A stretch of DNA of 64,000 nt from Craspedostauros australis (Eukaryota; Bacillariophyta; Bacillariophyceae; Mastogloiales; Achnanthaceae): contig JAMXDE010000006.1 in the NCBI GenBank assembly GCA_026770025.1, positions 2,672,001 through 2,736,000 of the forward strand. Reading direction: 5' to 3'. Shown here one piece after another: positions 10,282 through 18,821 of this stretch. The stretch's first letter is position 1. Every line of letters begins with the position of its first letter. Position numbers and translations under genes: made by a program. The notes beneath the pieces are model-generated. The model saw only the letters and a list, made by a program, of their open reading frames with translations, made no database searches and was not told where the DNA came from.

Positions 10282-13200
10282 TCATTCGGATGCTGGTGCG
10301 CCTGGTCTCCATCCCATCGTGAGCTGTGTGAACCGTTGGAACAAGTCCGATGACAATGGCTTGGTCCATAGGTCTGCAAGTTGCTCCTCTGATGAGATGG
10401 GTAGAATTTCGATCATTTTGTTCTCAACGTAGCGCCTGAAGTGGTGGTACTTGACATTGATGTGTTTGGTTCTGGGTCTCATCTTCGGCATTCTGGCTAT
10501 TTCGAGTGCGCCTGAGTTGTCTTCAAATGCCTTGCAGTAGACTTTGGGCTTGTATCGGTTTGGCGTGATTCCCAGGTCACACATCTCTTGCAGCATGTGC
10601 ATCATGGGTATGACTTCACGCAGAGCTGTGGATAGGCTGATGAATTCTGCCTCGGTGGTGCTCAAAGCGATCTCCGTCTGTAGCTTGGATGCCCACGTCA
10701 CTGGACATCCAGCAAACATGATGATGTAGCCGGTTCTGGACTTGGATGTGCTGGGGTCTGTTGCCGCTGTCTCCTTGTTCCATAGTCCCACAAAGTCTGC
10801 GTCTGCATAGCATTCGAAACCCTTGTCCTTGGGATCGAGGATGATTCCCTCGTCTCTGGTTGATCTCAGGTATCGTATGATGTGATGGACTGCATTGGTG
10901 TGCGATTTCTTTGGGTCTTGGCAGAATCTGGCTGCCTGGTGCACTGCATATGCTATCTCTCCTCTCGTGGATTTCTCAAGGAAGTTGAGCTTTCCAATCA
11001 CTGATCTGTAGTGCCATGCTGCATTGTGTGGTGGTCCATCTTCGTCCTTGTTGAGGATGGTGGTCGATTGTGCTGGTGTGTCGCGAGGCCGAGTGTTTGG
11101 CCTGAAGTTGACGTCTTCGACCAGTTGATCGATGAGATGTGGTTGTGCCAGCTTGATTCTTCCATCCTCCATTTTGGTGATGTGCACGCCAAGGTAGTCT
11201 GTGATGTCTCCCTCGTCAGTCATGTTGTATTTGGACTGCATGTTGGCGAGGATCTCTTCCACTTGCTCCTTGTCTGGCCCAGCAAGGATGCCGTCGTCGA
11301 CGTATACAAGGAAGATTGTCCTTCCCTTGTAGTAGACGCATCTATCGTATTTGCTTTGCACGAATCCCATGTCGAGTAGGCCTTTGTGCAGATGTTCGTT
11401 CCACACACGCCCTGCCTGTTTCTGTCCGTACAGATTCTTCACGAGTTGGAGGACGTGGGACTTGTTGTCGCCCCCTTGTAGTTTCACTCCAGTAGGTATT
11501 TCCATGTATATGGTGGTCTCAACGTCAGCCTGCGGGTATGCCAGGATGAAGTCCACCTGCTTGGTGTGCCAGTCGAGCATGATGCTGAGTATGAGGACCA
11601 GCCGGATGGATATCCAAGTGACCACTGGGGCGTAGGTTTCCCAGTAGTTCACTCCCTTCTCCTGCTGACCGCCATGGACGTTCAGCCGAGCCTTCCATCG
11701 ATATACCTCTCTCGTCTTGAGCCGTCTCTTTCGTTTCATGGACCATACCGATGATAACACCTTGTGCTCCTTGGGAACCTGTGTGCGTGGGATCAGCTTC
11801 CAGTGACCGTTGTCGTGATGTGCATCGATCTCCTTCTGCATGGCCTCTTTGAATTTGTCTCGATCCGGCTGTGCCATTGCTTGGTGATAGTACATCGTAT
11901 CTGGGTCCGCACTGGCTGCGAATGCTAGTGGGTCATCATATGCCGTAGGGTCGAAGCTGTCATGGTCAAGATGGTAGTTGGCCACCTCGTATGCCGCTGG
12001 GATGGCGACTACGCCTGTCTCGATGTTCTCCAATACCTTGCGCGATGGTGTTCTGTTCCTGCTCGATCGCCTGAGGCCTGTTGGTGCCGTTGTGGGGTGT
12101 TGCCCTGCAACCGCGCCATCCTCTCCGATATCTGATGGTTGCTCACCGATGCCGATCTGGTTCTGATCCATTGTTGGTGCGTTCTGTTGCAGTCTCTCGT
12201 CCACCATGGCATCAGTCTCGATGTCTTGGTTCTGCAGAGTCTCCTCGGTGTCGGGTTCTGCCACAGTCGCTGATTGCTTGTTGATGTATTGTTCAGGAGC
12301 TCCCTCGGGCATCGTGATGCGTTTTGTCTTGCTCTTGCTGTGGCCCAGCTGTGGACTTAGCTTTGCTAGCTGTTTCCATTTGCTGTGGTTGTTGTCCATG
12401 TCTGGAGCCACAGTTTGGAACATGTCGTCACATTTGATGTGGAATTGAGGAGAGACCAATCCGGTTCTTGGATTGAGTATCAGAGCAACTGACTTGGCGT
12501 GAACTGGTGAGATGCCGATGTAGATGCCGAGCCGTGAGCGTGATAGCCACTTGGGTTGGCTTCCTCCTGATGCCAGCCTTGAGTTGAGTACGTATGTTGG
12601 GCATCCGAATGTGTGGAAGTGTTTCAGCTGTGGTCTGACCTGTGCACCTGTGAATCTTTCGATGGGTGTTTGGCCTTGATGCTTGACCATTGGCGCCGAG
12701 TTGATGACTTCGTTAGCCATTCGAAGAGCGTATGGCCAGAGCGCGATTGACATTGCAGCCTTCCATCGGATGGATGCATGCAATATCATGGTGCGAGCTG
12801 GTTCCATGAGATCTCTGATGCGCCTTTCGGCTACTCCATTCTGGAAGTGTGCCTCTGCCGCGCAGAAGGTGATTGTCTGTCCTGTCCGATCGATGTGATC
12901 TCGCCATAGATTCTCAGCAAACCTGCCGTTGTCTGCATGATAATGCTTGACTTGGACATGGTGGCTGCGAGCATAGGCTTCGAAGGTCTTCTTTGCGTTC
13001 AGCGTTTCTTCAGCGTTTGTGCTCTTCTGTAGGTGCACGTAACTGAGTCTGCTGTAGTGGTCCACAAATATCGTAGCTGCCCGATACCTCTGGTTGGTGA
13101 GCTTGCCTTTCACTTGGCCAATGAAGCCTGGAGTGGGTGACTCGAGTTGGTCCACGGATATGCAGTCGCCAGGCTGGTTGATGGGTACTGGTCTGATGGT

Positions 13201-14460
13201 GCGCTGTTGCTTGGCTCGAGTTCGCCATGGTCTCTTGGTTGCCTTGCCGTACGAGCAGCTGGCGCACACTGGTAGTTGGCAGTGCTTGAACTTCGATGGC
13301 AGGTCTCCCGTGTTCGCCATGTGTCTCATTTTGTTGAATGAGATGTGGCCGAGCCTGTAGTGAACCTGAAGCATTTCTGCTGTGTTGGTCCCTGCATATT
13401 CGTTGTTCGTGTGGATGGTTCTTCCGGCTGGCGAGTCCCTGAAGTCGATTTGCATGGGGATGCTCCTCTCTTTCGTGGTGGATGGCTCGTCTGTTTGGAG
13501 CCTTTCTGTTGTTGTGCGCTGTCGTGCCGGAAGTGATTGTTGTTGGTGGGTGACTTCGTCTGTCGACTCATCGTCTCCCTCGGAGTCTGTGATGTGATCT
13601 TGGTTTGAGGTTTCGTGAACCGATTCCTCATCGCTCACGATATTGGACTCACTGTGAGGTTCTGTGGTGACCTCCGGAAGCATGTTGTTTGCCATGCAGT
13701 AGGTTGCAAAACACTTGATGCCTGGTGCCGACTGAAGCATTCCAATGTTGGACTTGCTCAGTGGTATGGTTCTCTTGTGCTTGCGGTGGTCCCAAAAGAG
13801 CTCCATCTTGTCACCGAGTGTCAGACACCCAGTTCCATGTGTATCTCCCTTGGATTGTGCCCAATGTTGTGGGCACAGTAGTCGGAATGGTAGATCAGGT
13901 TGATATGCCACGTTCTCAAGTGTGATGGTGTGCTTGATGCCGAGGTCGTCTTGTATCTTCCATCTCACCTTGCCCATGTATCTGATACGGGCCTGTCCAA
14001 CGCCTCTGACCTGTTGGTTGACTTGTTTTGGTTTGCCAACGAAGTCGCTGAGTGTGTTGGTGAACGAAGTTGACGCGCAGTTGTCGACAGCGATGTTGAA
14101 CGAGTCGGAATCGAATCTTGCTGTGGGTGTTGCGTCTCTTCTGTGCTTGGGTTGAGCTTGTCGTGCCATCGCCCAGAGCTGAGTGAGGGGACCCGTCGGT
14201 CTCTTTGTCACTATCTTGGCTCTGCGATGTTTGGTGCTGTAAGCGTAGATGCGTCGGCACCTGTTGCGGCTTGGCTTGAGCCTGCGGCGCTTGAAGCATT
14301 GGCGACGGATAACCTTACCGGTTGCTGTCGTCATTGCTGCTCCAACCGCCCACACAATCTTTCCTGTGACATGCATCACAAGCTCTGCGGTGATGAGCAG
14401 GAGCCATGTGATGATGTGTTGGATTGAGTTGAGGAGTGGTCTGCAGATAGCAAGAGCCAT
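10282..14460 (-). CDS. pol: Copia pol polyprotein (protease, integrase, RT, RNase H)
   Basis: From the first ATG, 1392 residues. Order: two hydrophobic stretches in residues 1-45; an Arg-rich linker; a protease with VDNCAS around D126; a pre-integrase HHCC finger (HYRLGHISFNKMRHM...CASC); an integrase core with SVDQ, HADNG and GVAERR carrying the D, D and E; a copia-type RT with YVDD; and RNase H (ECYADADFVG; LSTTEAEFISLS; KHINVKYHHFR). The protease has Asn-Cys where Thr/Ser-Gly is usual. The frame is the same as gag's, with only the gag TGA and seven sense codons (NSGRIAR) before this ATG. pol may therefore be made by stop readthrough rather than from its own start. The stop codon is nine bases from the LTR. 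Confidence 0.93.
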   Translation of the reverse strand: MALAICRPLLNSIQHIITWLLLITAELVMHVTGKIVWAVGAAMTTATGKVIRRQCFKRRRLKPSRNRCRRIYAYSTKHRRAKIVTKRPTGPLTQLWAMARQAQPKHRRDATPTARFDSDSFNIAVDNCASTSFTNTLSDFVGKPKQVNQQVRGVGQARIRYMGKVRWKIQDDLGIKHTITLENVAYQPDLPFRLLCPQHWAQSKGDTHGTGCLTLGDKMELFWDHRKHKRTIPLSKSNIGMLQSAPGIKCFATYCMANNMLPEVTTEPHSESNIVSDEESVHETSNQDHITDSEGDDESTDEVTHQQQSLPARQRTTTERLQTDEPSTTKERSIPMQIDFRDSPAGRTIHTNNEYAGTNTAEMLQVHYRLGHISFNKMRHMANTGDLPSKFKHCQLPVCASCSYGKATKRPWRTRAKQQRTIRPVPINQPGDCISVDQLESPTPGFIGQVKGKLTNQRYRAATIFVDHYSRLSYVHLQKSTNAEETLNAKKTFEAYARSHHVQVKHYHADNGRFAENLWRDHIDRTGQTITFCAAEAHFQNGVAERRIRDLMEPARTMILHASIRWKAAMSIALWPYALRMANEVINSAPMVKHQGQTPIERFTGAQVRPQLKHFHTFGCPTYVLNSRLASGGSQPKWLSRSRLGIYIGISPVHAKSVALILNPRTGLVSPQFHIKCDDMFQTVAPDMDNNHSKWKQLAKLSPQLGHSKSKTKRITMPEGAPEQYINKQSATVAEPDTEETLQNQDIETDAMVDERLQQNAPTMDQNQIGIGEQPSDIGEDGAVAGQHPTTAPTGLRRSSRNRTPSRKVLENIETGVVAIPAAYEVANYHLDHDSFDPTAYDDPLAFAASADPDTMYYHQAMAQPDRDKFKEAMQKEIDAHHDNGHWKLIPRTQVPKEHKVLSSVWSMKRKRRLKTREVYRWKARLNVHGGQQEKGVNYWETYAPVVTWISIRLVLILSIMLDWHTKQVDFILAYPQADVETTIYMEIPTGVKLQGGDNKSHVLQLVKNLYGQKQAGRVWNEHLHKGLLDMGFVQSKYDRCVYYKGRTIFLVYVDDGILAGPDKEQVEEILANMQSKYNMTDEGDITDYLGVHITKMEDGRIKLAQPHLIDQLVEDVNFRPNTRPRDTPAQSTTILNKDEDGPPHNAAWHYRSVIGKLNFLEKSTRGEIAYAVHQAARFCQDPKKSHTNAVHHIIRYLRSTRDEGIILDPKDKGFECYADADFVGLWNKETAATDPSTSKSRTGYIIMFAGCPVTWASKLQTEIALSTTEAEFISLSTALREVIPMMHMLQEMCDLGITPNRYKPKVYCKAFEDNSGALEIARMPKMRPRTKHINVKYHHFRRYVENKMIEILPISSEEQLADLWTKPLSSDLFQRFTQLTMGWRPGAPASE

Positions 14461-14481
14461 TCTTGCGATCCGACCTGAGTT

Positions 14482-14484
14482 TCA
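14482..14484 (-). other. In-frame TGA between gag and pol, candidate readthrough site
   Basis: The gag stop is TAC-TGA-AAC-TCA in element sense. The same frame stays open through NSGRIAR into the pol ATG at 14460 and on for 1392 codons. One stop codon is therefore the only barrier to a Gag-Pol fusion. No frameshift is needed. Confidence 0.6.
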
Positions 14485-16065
14485 GTACTCTTCCTCGTCC
14501 GAGTCTTCCATGATTTGATACATGGCGACTCTGAGCTTGTCCGCCTTTGCCTTGCTGAGTGGCTTGTCGGCTTCCTTCTCTTTCTTCTTGTCCTTCGACA
14601 TGCGGCATTCCTTGGGATCGTGACGGACCCACTTGCCCTTGTCGCCGTGGTTCGGGCACCACCAGATGTCCTTGCCATTCTTGTCGGACTTCTTGTGCGG
14701 TTCCCCGGCGTTGGGAGGAGTCAGGTACCAGGGAGTATCGCCCTTTCCCTTCTCCTTCTTGCCGTTCTTCTTCTCTTTGCCCTTGTCCTTGTTGTTGTTG
14801 CTGCCTTTCTTGTCTTTTCCCTTCTTGTTGTTGTCCTTCGCCTTCTTCTTGAGTTGATCGATCTGTGCGGTGAGCGCCACGATCTTTCGATCGGCCTCTG
14901 TGGGTTCCTTCCACGTTCCGTTCTCGACCATGGTCTTGTACTTGGTGTCTGCGAGTGACATGAGCTGATCCGCTGAGAGATCTCCGCCTTCATTGTGCAA
15001 GTCCTCCTTCGTGCTGATGTATGACACGAACCTTGGATCCTCCACAGTGCGGTATGCCTTGAAGAGGTTGACCAGGAGGTCGAGCGTCTTGGCTCCACGT
15101 GATGCGAGGTCATTGCGTTGCTGCTTGACGTACTCGTTGAACTCTGTGACATTTCCTTCGAGCTCGATGATCTTGTCGTCCAGGGATGCGAGTCTGGTTC
15201 GAATGACGGACACGGTGGCATTGGTGTCGACTTGAGATAGCATCATGAGCACCTTGAAGTAGAGAAGTCCACACTGTTCCTTGCGGACTGTGTACTTCTT
15301 CACCTCCAGTCCCATTCGTGATTTGCCGCTCTCCGTGAGTGAGTTGGAGAGGCATGCAAAGATCATTTGTGAGTTCTGCGCGTCTCTGGTTGGGGACTTG
15401 ATCATCACTTGGCAATGTGCTCTGAGTGACTCGTAGGGGATCATTCCATGTTCATCGATGAGGTTGTATGATGTTCCTTGGACGTGGAATGTGAGTGTTG
15501 GCCACCAGTTGGACAGAGTTGCTCGGTTGCGCAAGTCGTTGAGGAACACATTGATGGATTGTGACTCCACTCCGAACTCGTGCTGGAGCGGTTCGATCGC
15601 CTTGTTGTAAATGCTCACGTCTCGCTTGCGTTCCCAGTTGAGCGGCCTGTTGTGCAGCCTCGCTGGGGTGAGTGCGAATGTGTTCGTGCGGCGTCTGCGG
15701 ATGGCTGGTTCGATGTTTTCTTCTTCTTCATCGTCGTCGTCATCGTCGTTGTCGTCGTCATCCTCATCATCGCCGTCGTCGTCGTCGTCGTCTCCTCCAC
15801 CTCCGTCTCCTCCATTGCCTGCAGGGTTGTTTGCTGGATCTGCTGGTGAAGGTGGATTGTTGCCAGGTGGGATGATGATTTCTCCATTGGTTCCATCGGG
15901 GGTTCCCTCGTTGTTGCCGAGGTCCTCTTCGGTGGGGTCTTGGTCATCATCGTCGTTCTCCTTGTTGCGTTTGTTGCGGTCTGCCTTCCGAGCGAGTGCC
16001 ACGCTTGCAGCGTTTCGGGCTTCAGCCGTGGTGCGGCCTCCGGTGCGTCGGACTTGGGTGGACAT
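14482..16065 (-). CDS. gag: Copia gag protein
   Basis: 527 residues from the first true ATG (MSTQVRRTGG). An upstream in-frame GTG is not used as start here. Residues about 36-125 are Asn/Pro/Gly-rich and then extremely Asp/Glu-rich. The middle (FALTPARLHNRPLNWERKR onward) is the predicted helical capsid-like part. A long Lys/Asn/Gly stretch follows, then a CPNH...WVRHDPKEC zinc-knuckle-like motif (C-x2-H-x8-H-x4-C), and an acidic end EDSDEEEY. The knuckle differs from the retroviral C-x2-C-x4-H-x4-C form. The gene ends in TGA directly upstream of, and in frame with, pol. Confidence 0.92.
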   Translation of the reverse strand: MSTQVRRTGGRTTAEARNAASVALARKADRNKRNKENDDDDQDPTEEDLGNNEGTPDGTNGEIIIPPGNNPPSPADPANNPAGNGGDGGGGDDDDDDGDDEDDDDNDDDDDDEEEENIEPAIRRRRTNTFALTPARLHNRPLNWERKRDVSIYNKAIEPLQHEFGVESQSINVFLNDLRNRATLSNWWPTLTFHVQGTSYNLIDEHGMIPYESLRAHCQVMIKSPTRDAQNSQMIFACLSNSLTESGKSRMGLEVKKYTVRKEQCGLLYFKVLMMLSQVDTNATVSVIRTRLASLDDKIIELEGNVTEFNEYVKQQRNDLASRGAKTLDLLVNLFKAYRTVEDPRFVSYISTKEDLHNEGGDLSADQLMSLADTKYKTMVENGTWKEPTEADRKIVALTAQIDQLKKKAKDNNKKGKDKKGSNNNKDKGKEKKNGKKEKGKGDTPWYLTPPNAGEPHKKSDKNGKDIWWCPNHGDKGKWVRHDPKECRMSKDKKKEKEADKPLSKAKADKLRVAMYQIMEDSDEEEY

Positions 16066-16202
16066 GTTGATGGTTGGTTTGGTGTGATGGTTTGTCACAC
16101 TGTTGCTGTTGTTGTTCGTTGGGTTGTCGATTGTCTTGTGTTGATTGTGTTTTTCTGATGTGTGGGGTGCTCGTTTGGTTTGTCGAGCTCCTGCGCCATG
16201 TT

Positions 16203-16216
16203 GCGCAGAGGAAGCG
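16203..16216 (-). other. Primer binding site matching an internal tRNA-iMet segment
   Basis: Directly abutting the 5' LTR, the plus-strand sequence GCGCAGAGGAAGCG resembles the D-arm of eukaryotic initiator tRNA-Met (GCGCAGCGGAAGCG in animals and plants, one difference). The element RNA would pair with that internal tRNA segment, as copia-group elements do with a cleaved initiator tRNA. The exact adjacency to the LTR supports this. Confidence 0.65.
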
Positions 16217-16646
16217 TGTTGTTTCCCAGCAGTGGACTCGCCTGGTTTGGACGAGGACGCTGCTTGGCTCTGGTGACAACTAGCAACTTAGGAATGCATT
16301 GTAACTGTGTTGCTAATTGTGAGTGTAATTATGTATGGATGTTGCTTCATTGAGTTGCTTGGCATTCGCGTTGCTATCTGAAGTTTCTCCTCTTTTGGTT
16401 TGAATGTATCGTGCATCCGTGTCATTGGTAGGCAGGACCGTTTGAACCAATCATGCCTCTCTTCCAGGATCCGATTTGAAGTAGTATACTGTGCGGGGCG
16501 GTAGAGCTATGCTTCTGGGATCCTTCTCAGTCTCGGATACGATCGTGTCACATGTCTGACTCTCGGATACCTTCGAGTCGATCGATTCGTGTCTTGGATA
16601 CCAACTGAGTCCCGTATGTGATTCTCGGATACCATATTATCCCACA
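16217..16646 (-). repeat. 5' LTR (right copy)
   Basis: 430 bp, identical by eye to 9843-10272. In element sense this is the upstream LTR that would drive gag-pol transcription. The phased TCTCGGATAC array lies at 16531-16632. Confidence 0.96.
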
Positions 16647-16651
16647 GATCG
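16647..16651. repeat. Target site duplication, right copy (GATCG)
   Basis: Exact copy of 9838-9842, immediately outside the right LTR. The broken DUF3067 codon continues at 16652. Confidence 0.95.
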
Positions 16652-17283
16652 GTGATTTGTGGGAGGAGGTCATTGAATTCAGCACGTACGGTCCCGCCGA
16701 ACGCAGGATGCTCAAGGCGCAGCGCGAAGCCAGAGCAAAGGCGGAAGTCAGCAATAGCGTCAAGAATAGCGATGGTGAGACGGACATATCCGCGCAAGCG
16801 TTTGCCAAGATCAAGAAGGCGACCGTTGCGAAGACACAAGGCAACGCCAATTCCACCCCCATCACGTTGGAGGCCTTCCAAAAGGTCGCTGCCGCCATTC
16901 CGTCTGTCGATGGATCCGTTGCTCCTGAAAGCACGGAAGACGACAAACCCAGCATCGACGGATACGAGCTGCGCGATATTCTCGTGGCGAAATGGAACGT
17001 GCCGGTGGATATTGACTTTCAACGCGGGTACGATGGCGGCACAGTGTACTGCACGGCGCTGCCGGTCGCATTCGGTTCTCGTAAATGCCGCCACGTGACG
17101 GAGCTGGACTACCTCATGCACCTCCAAGCAGTCGTGGAAGTACTGCATCGCTACAACAACCTCGATGGCTTCTTGGCGTTCATCCAAACAACGACGAGGA
17201 CTCCGAAACCAGGCACAGACTCCGTACCGTATCGCATGGAACTTGATGCTGATGATCTGGGCAAGATCTTGGCGCTATCGTAA

Positions 17284-18005
17284 GCTTTGGTGTGCGTTGT
17301 CAAAGCACGATATTGGCATCCCCTCCAGAGCCCTCCCTCTGTTCGTTGGTACGAGTATGCGTCATCCGATTCGATTTAAACAGGCTGTATCCTTTGATTC
17401 AGGTCTCGGTTCGATCAAAGAGAAAGAGAAAGAAACAGACGAGCAATTGGATGCAGAATCTTTGGGTGGGGACCCACTATGTACGTCTGGGTTGACGCGG
17501 AAGTCCAACTACATAGTCCTGCCCTCCAAAAACTGAACAATGCTATTCTTACATTCCGCTTTGCTTGCGAAAGACATTCAAATGATGGACCTGATCAACA
17601 TGCCCATCGAGCGTCCCAGTAGTGTTATCAACCATGAATTGGCGAATGGCGTCGTCGCTGTTGTGCTGCCTGTTTGTCCTCATTCCATGCGGAAGGGCAC
17701 TCCGCAGCTTACGGCGCCCAATCCATTCGCCAGAAGGCCACGACGTCATTCACACTGCTGAGATCATTCGATTCGGTCGAGGAGGCATCGGTGGAGCGAG
17801 ATCCAACGAGGGATGTGCAATTGGATCATCAGTCCACCTTTCCATCATTCAATTTCGTTTACGACGAGATGATCCTTGCATGTATCTGCGTATTTTCATC
17901 CTCGTCGTGAGTTCAGTGCAGCGAACCTCACCAGTCCGCGGTGGATTCTATCACCAGTTGGCAACCAGCAGCAATATTGAAAAAGCTGCTGACACGTTCT
18001 GCCTT
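17284..18005. other. Convergent 3' region of the DUF3067 and selenoprotein genes
   Basis: The two flanking genes end towards each other. In the sense of the selenoprotein gene (minus strand) there are strong hairpins: 17861-17908 (12 pairs with one bulged base, ACGACGAGGATGA against TCATCTCGTCGT) and 17907-17931. A plus-strand frame at 17622-18116 starts with a signal-peptide-like stretch (LLCCLFVLIPCG), but it runs antisense into the selenoprotein gene and I do not call it. A SECIS element is expected somewhere here; I could not identify a canonical one by eye. Confidence 0.45.
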
Positions 18006-18821
18006 TTACAGTTCGCACGAAGCTTGATCAAATGGATGTTCCGTGGTTTCGTCGCTGCATGTATCGTCTGTCTGATTCTCATGGTTGTTGGTTTCTTCAA
18101 TACGCTCCTCCATTGACTGCTGCTGTTGCTCTTGCTGTAGTTGTTGTTGCTTCTCACCTTCCTGCCGTATTTCCTCCGTCCGCCTGTTTTGCTCACGCTT
18201 GGCCTGCTGCTGTGCTTGCCTTTCCTTCTTCTTTGCATGACGCTCCTTCACGCCCTCCAGGTACAATCGATCCTCCTCCCTCTTCTGCAACTTGAGCTGA
18301 TTGATTTCCTCCTTGCTCTTGCGAACAAACCCTTTCGCGACCATGAGATCGTGCATTTCCTTGGTGGTTTTGAGATCAGAGAGTCGGATGTTCTCAGCGA
18401 AGGATTCCCTCGTTCTCGTGGTTTGTATCGATGATGCGGTCTCATGTGCAGCCACCTCCGCGACGATGGGAACACCACCTTCCTCCGCTGGTTGCGCAAC
18501 CACCGCAATGCGTTCAACTTCTTCCTCGATGGTCCGAAAGATCTTGAGTGTCGCTTGACGCCCATGGATGAACTGAACAGTCACGTTGTGATACGATTCG
18601 GCACCATCCCATTTTGTGACGAATCGTTTCAGCTGTGGCTGCTTCTTCAAGGATCACCCACGGCAGGATTGGATGAGGCCGCGGACGCTTTGCACCACTT
18701 CTTCGCTGTGGTTGTCATTAATGTGCGCCAGCGATGCATGCGATGGAACAAGGAGACCGGCACCGACCAGTAAGCTGATCAGCAAGGTGGATAGAACACG
18801 AGTGAAGTGGCGTCTCATCAT
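18006..18821 (-). CDS. SELENOM: Selenoprotein M-like ER thioredoxin-fold protein with in-frame TGA (Sec)
   Basis: Read from the ATG at 18821 with TGA 18656-18654 taken as Sec56, the frame gives 271 residues. Residues 1-30 are a signal peptide (VLSTLLISLLVGAGLLVPSHA). LIQSCRG-U-SLKK is the CxxU redox motif; mammalian SELENOM has CGGU. The downstream part follows that family closely: QLKRFVT, YHNVTVQFIHGRQATLKIF, IRLSDLKTTKEMHDLMVAKG, FVRKSKEEI. From about residue 160 a Gln/Glu/Arg coiled-coil extension follows that is absent from animal SELENOM. The C-terminus is SCEL, only weakly like an ER-retention signal. Without recoding, the signal peptide and the redox domain fall in two separate frames and the second has no suitable ATG. 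A cysteine-to-TGA sequencing error is the alternative. Confidence 0.8.
18654..18656 (-). other. Selenocysteine codon (TGA)
   Basis: TGA follows TGC-CGT-GGG (Cys-Arg-Gly) and is followed in frame by the thioredoxin-like domain. It sits where SELENOM has Sec in CxxU. Confidence 0.75.

Larger units (their letters stand above)
9843..16646 (-). mobile_element. Complete Ty1/copia LTR retrotransposon (6804 bp)
   Basis: Two 430-bp LTRs, identical by eye, bound internal gag and pol genes on the minus strand. The ends are TG...CA and the element is flanked by the 5-bp duplication GATCG. The domain order protease, integrase, reverse transcriptase, RNase H is that of the copia (Pseudoviridae) group. All catalytic motifs look intact and no frameshift is visible, so the copy may be competent. 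Identical LTRs indicate a very recent insertion. It belongs with the copia-like elements known from diatoms; I cannot assign a lineage without a tree. Confidence 0.96.
9557..17283 (+). pseudogene. Plastid-targeted DUF3067 protein gene, interrupted by a copia element
   Basis: The coding parts are 9557-9842 and 16652-17283. Cutting out the 9843-16646 element with one GATCG copy rejoins the frame exactly (codon G9842 + GT16652-3), giving one 305-residue protein with no stop. The N-terminus has a hydrophobic signal segment (about residues 47-56, WLLLCILCI) and the motif DAAAFSPIRP near 70-79. This is an Ala/Phe site like the diatom ASAFAP plastid-import signal, followed by an Arg-rich stretch. 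The C-terminal 105 residues fit DUF3067 of cyanobacteria and plastids (GYELRDILVAKWNVP; ELDYLMHLQAVVEVL; a terminal VPYRMELD block). ATGs at 9557 and 9593 are both possible starts; the long n-region before the signal is unusual. As assembled, the allele is broken near residue 95. The function of the family is not known to me. Confidence 0.85.

Noticed and set aside
16066-16098. gag extended to a GTG at 16098
   Set aside because: Eukaryotic initiation is expected at the first ATG (16065).
17622-18116. Plus-strand frame with signal-peptide-like start
   Set aside because: It runs antisense into the 3' end of the selenoprotein gene, and nothing after the first 30 residues looks conserved.
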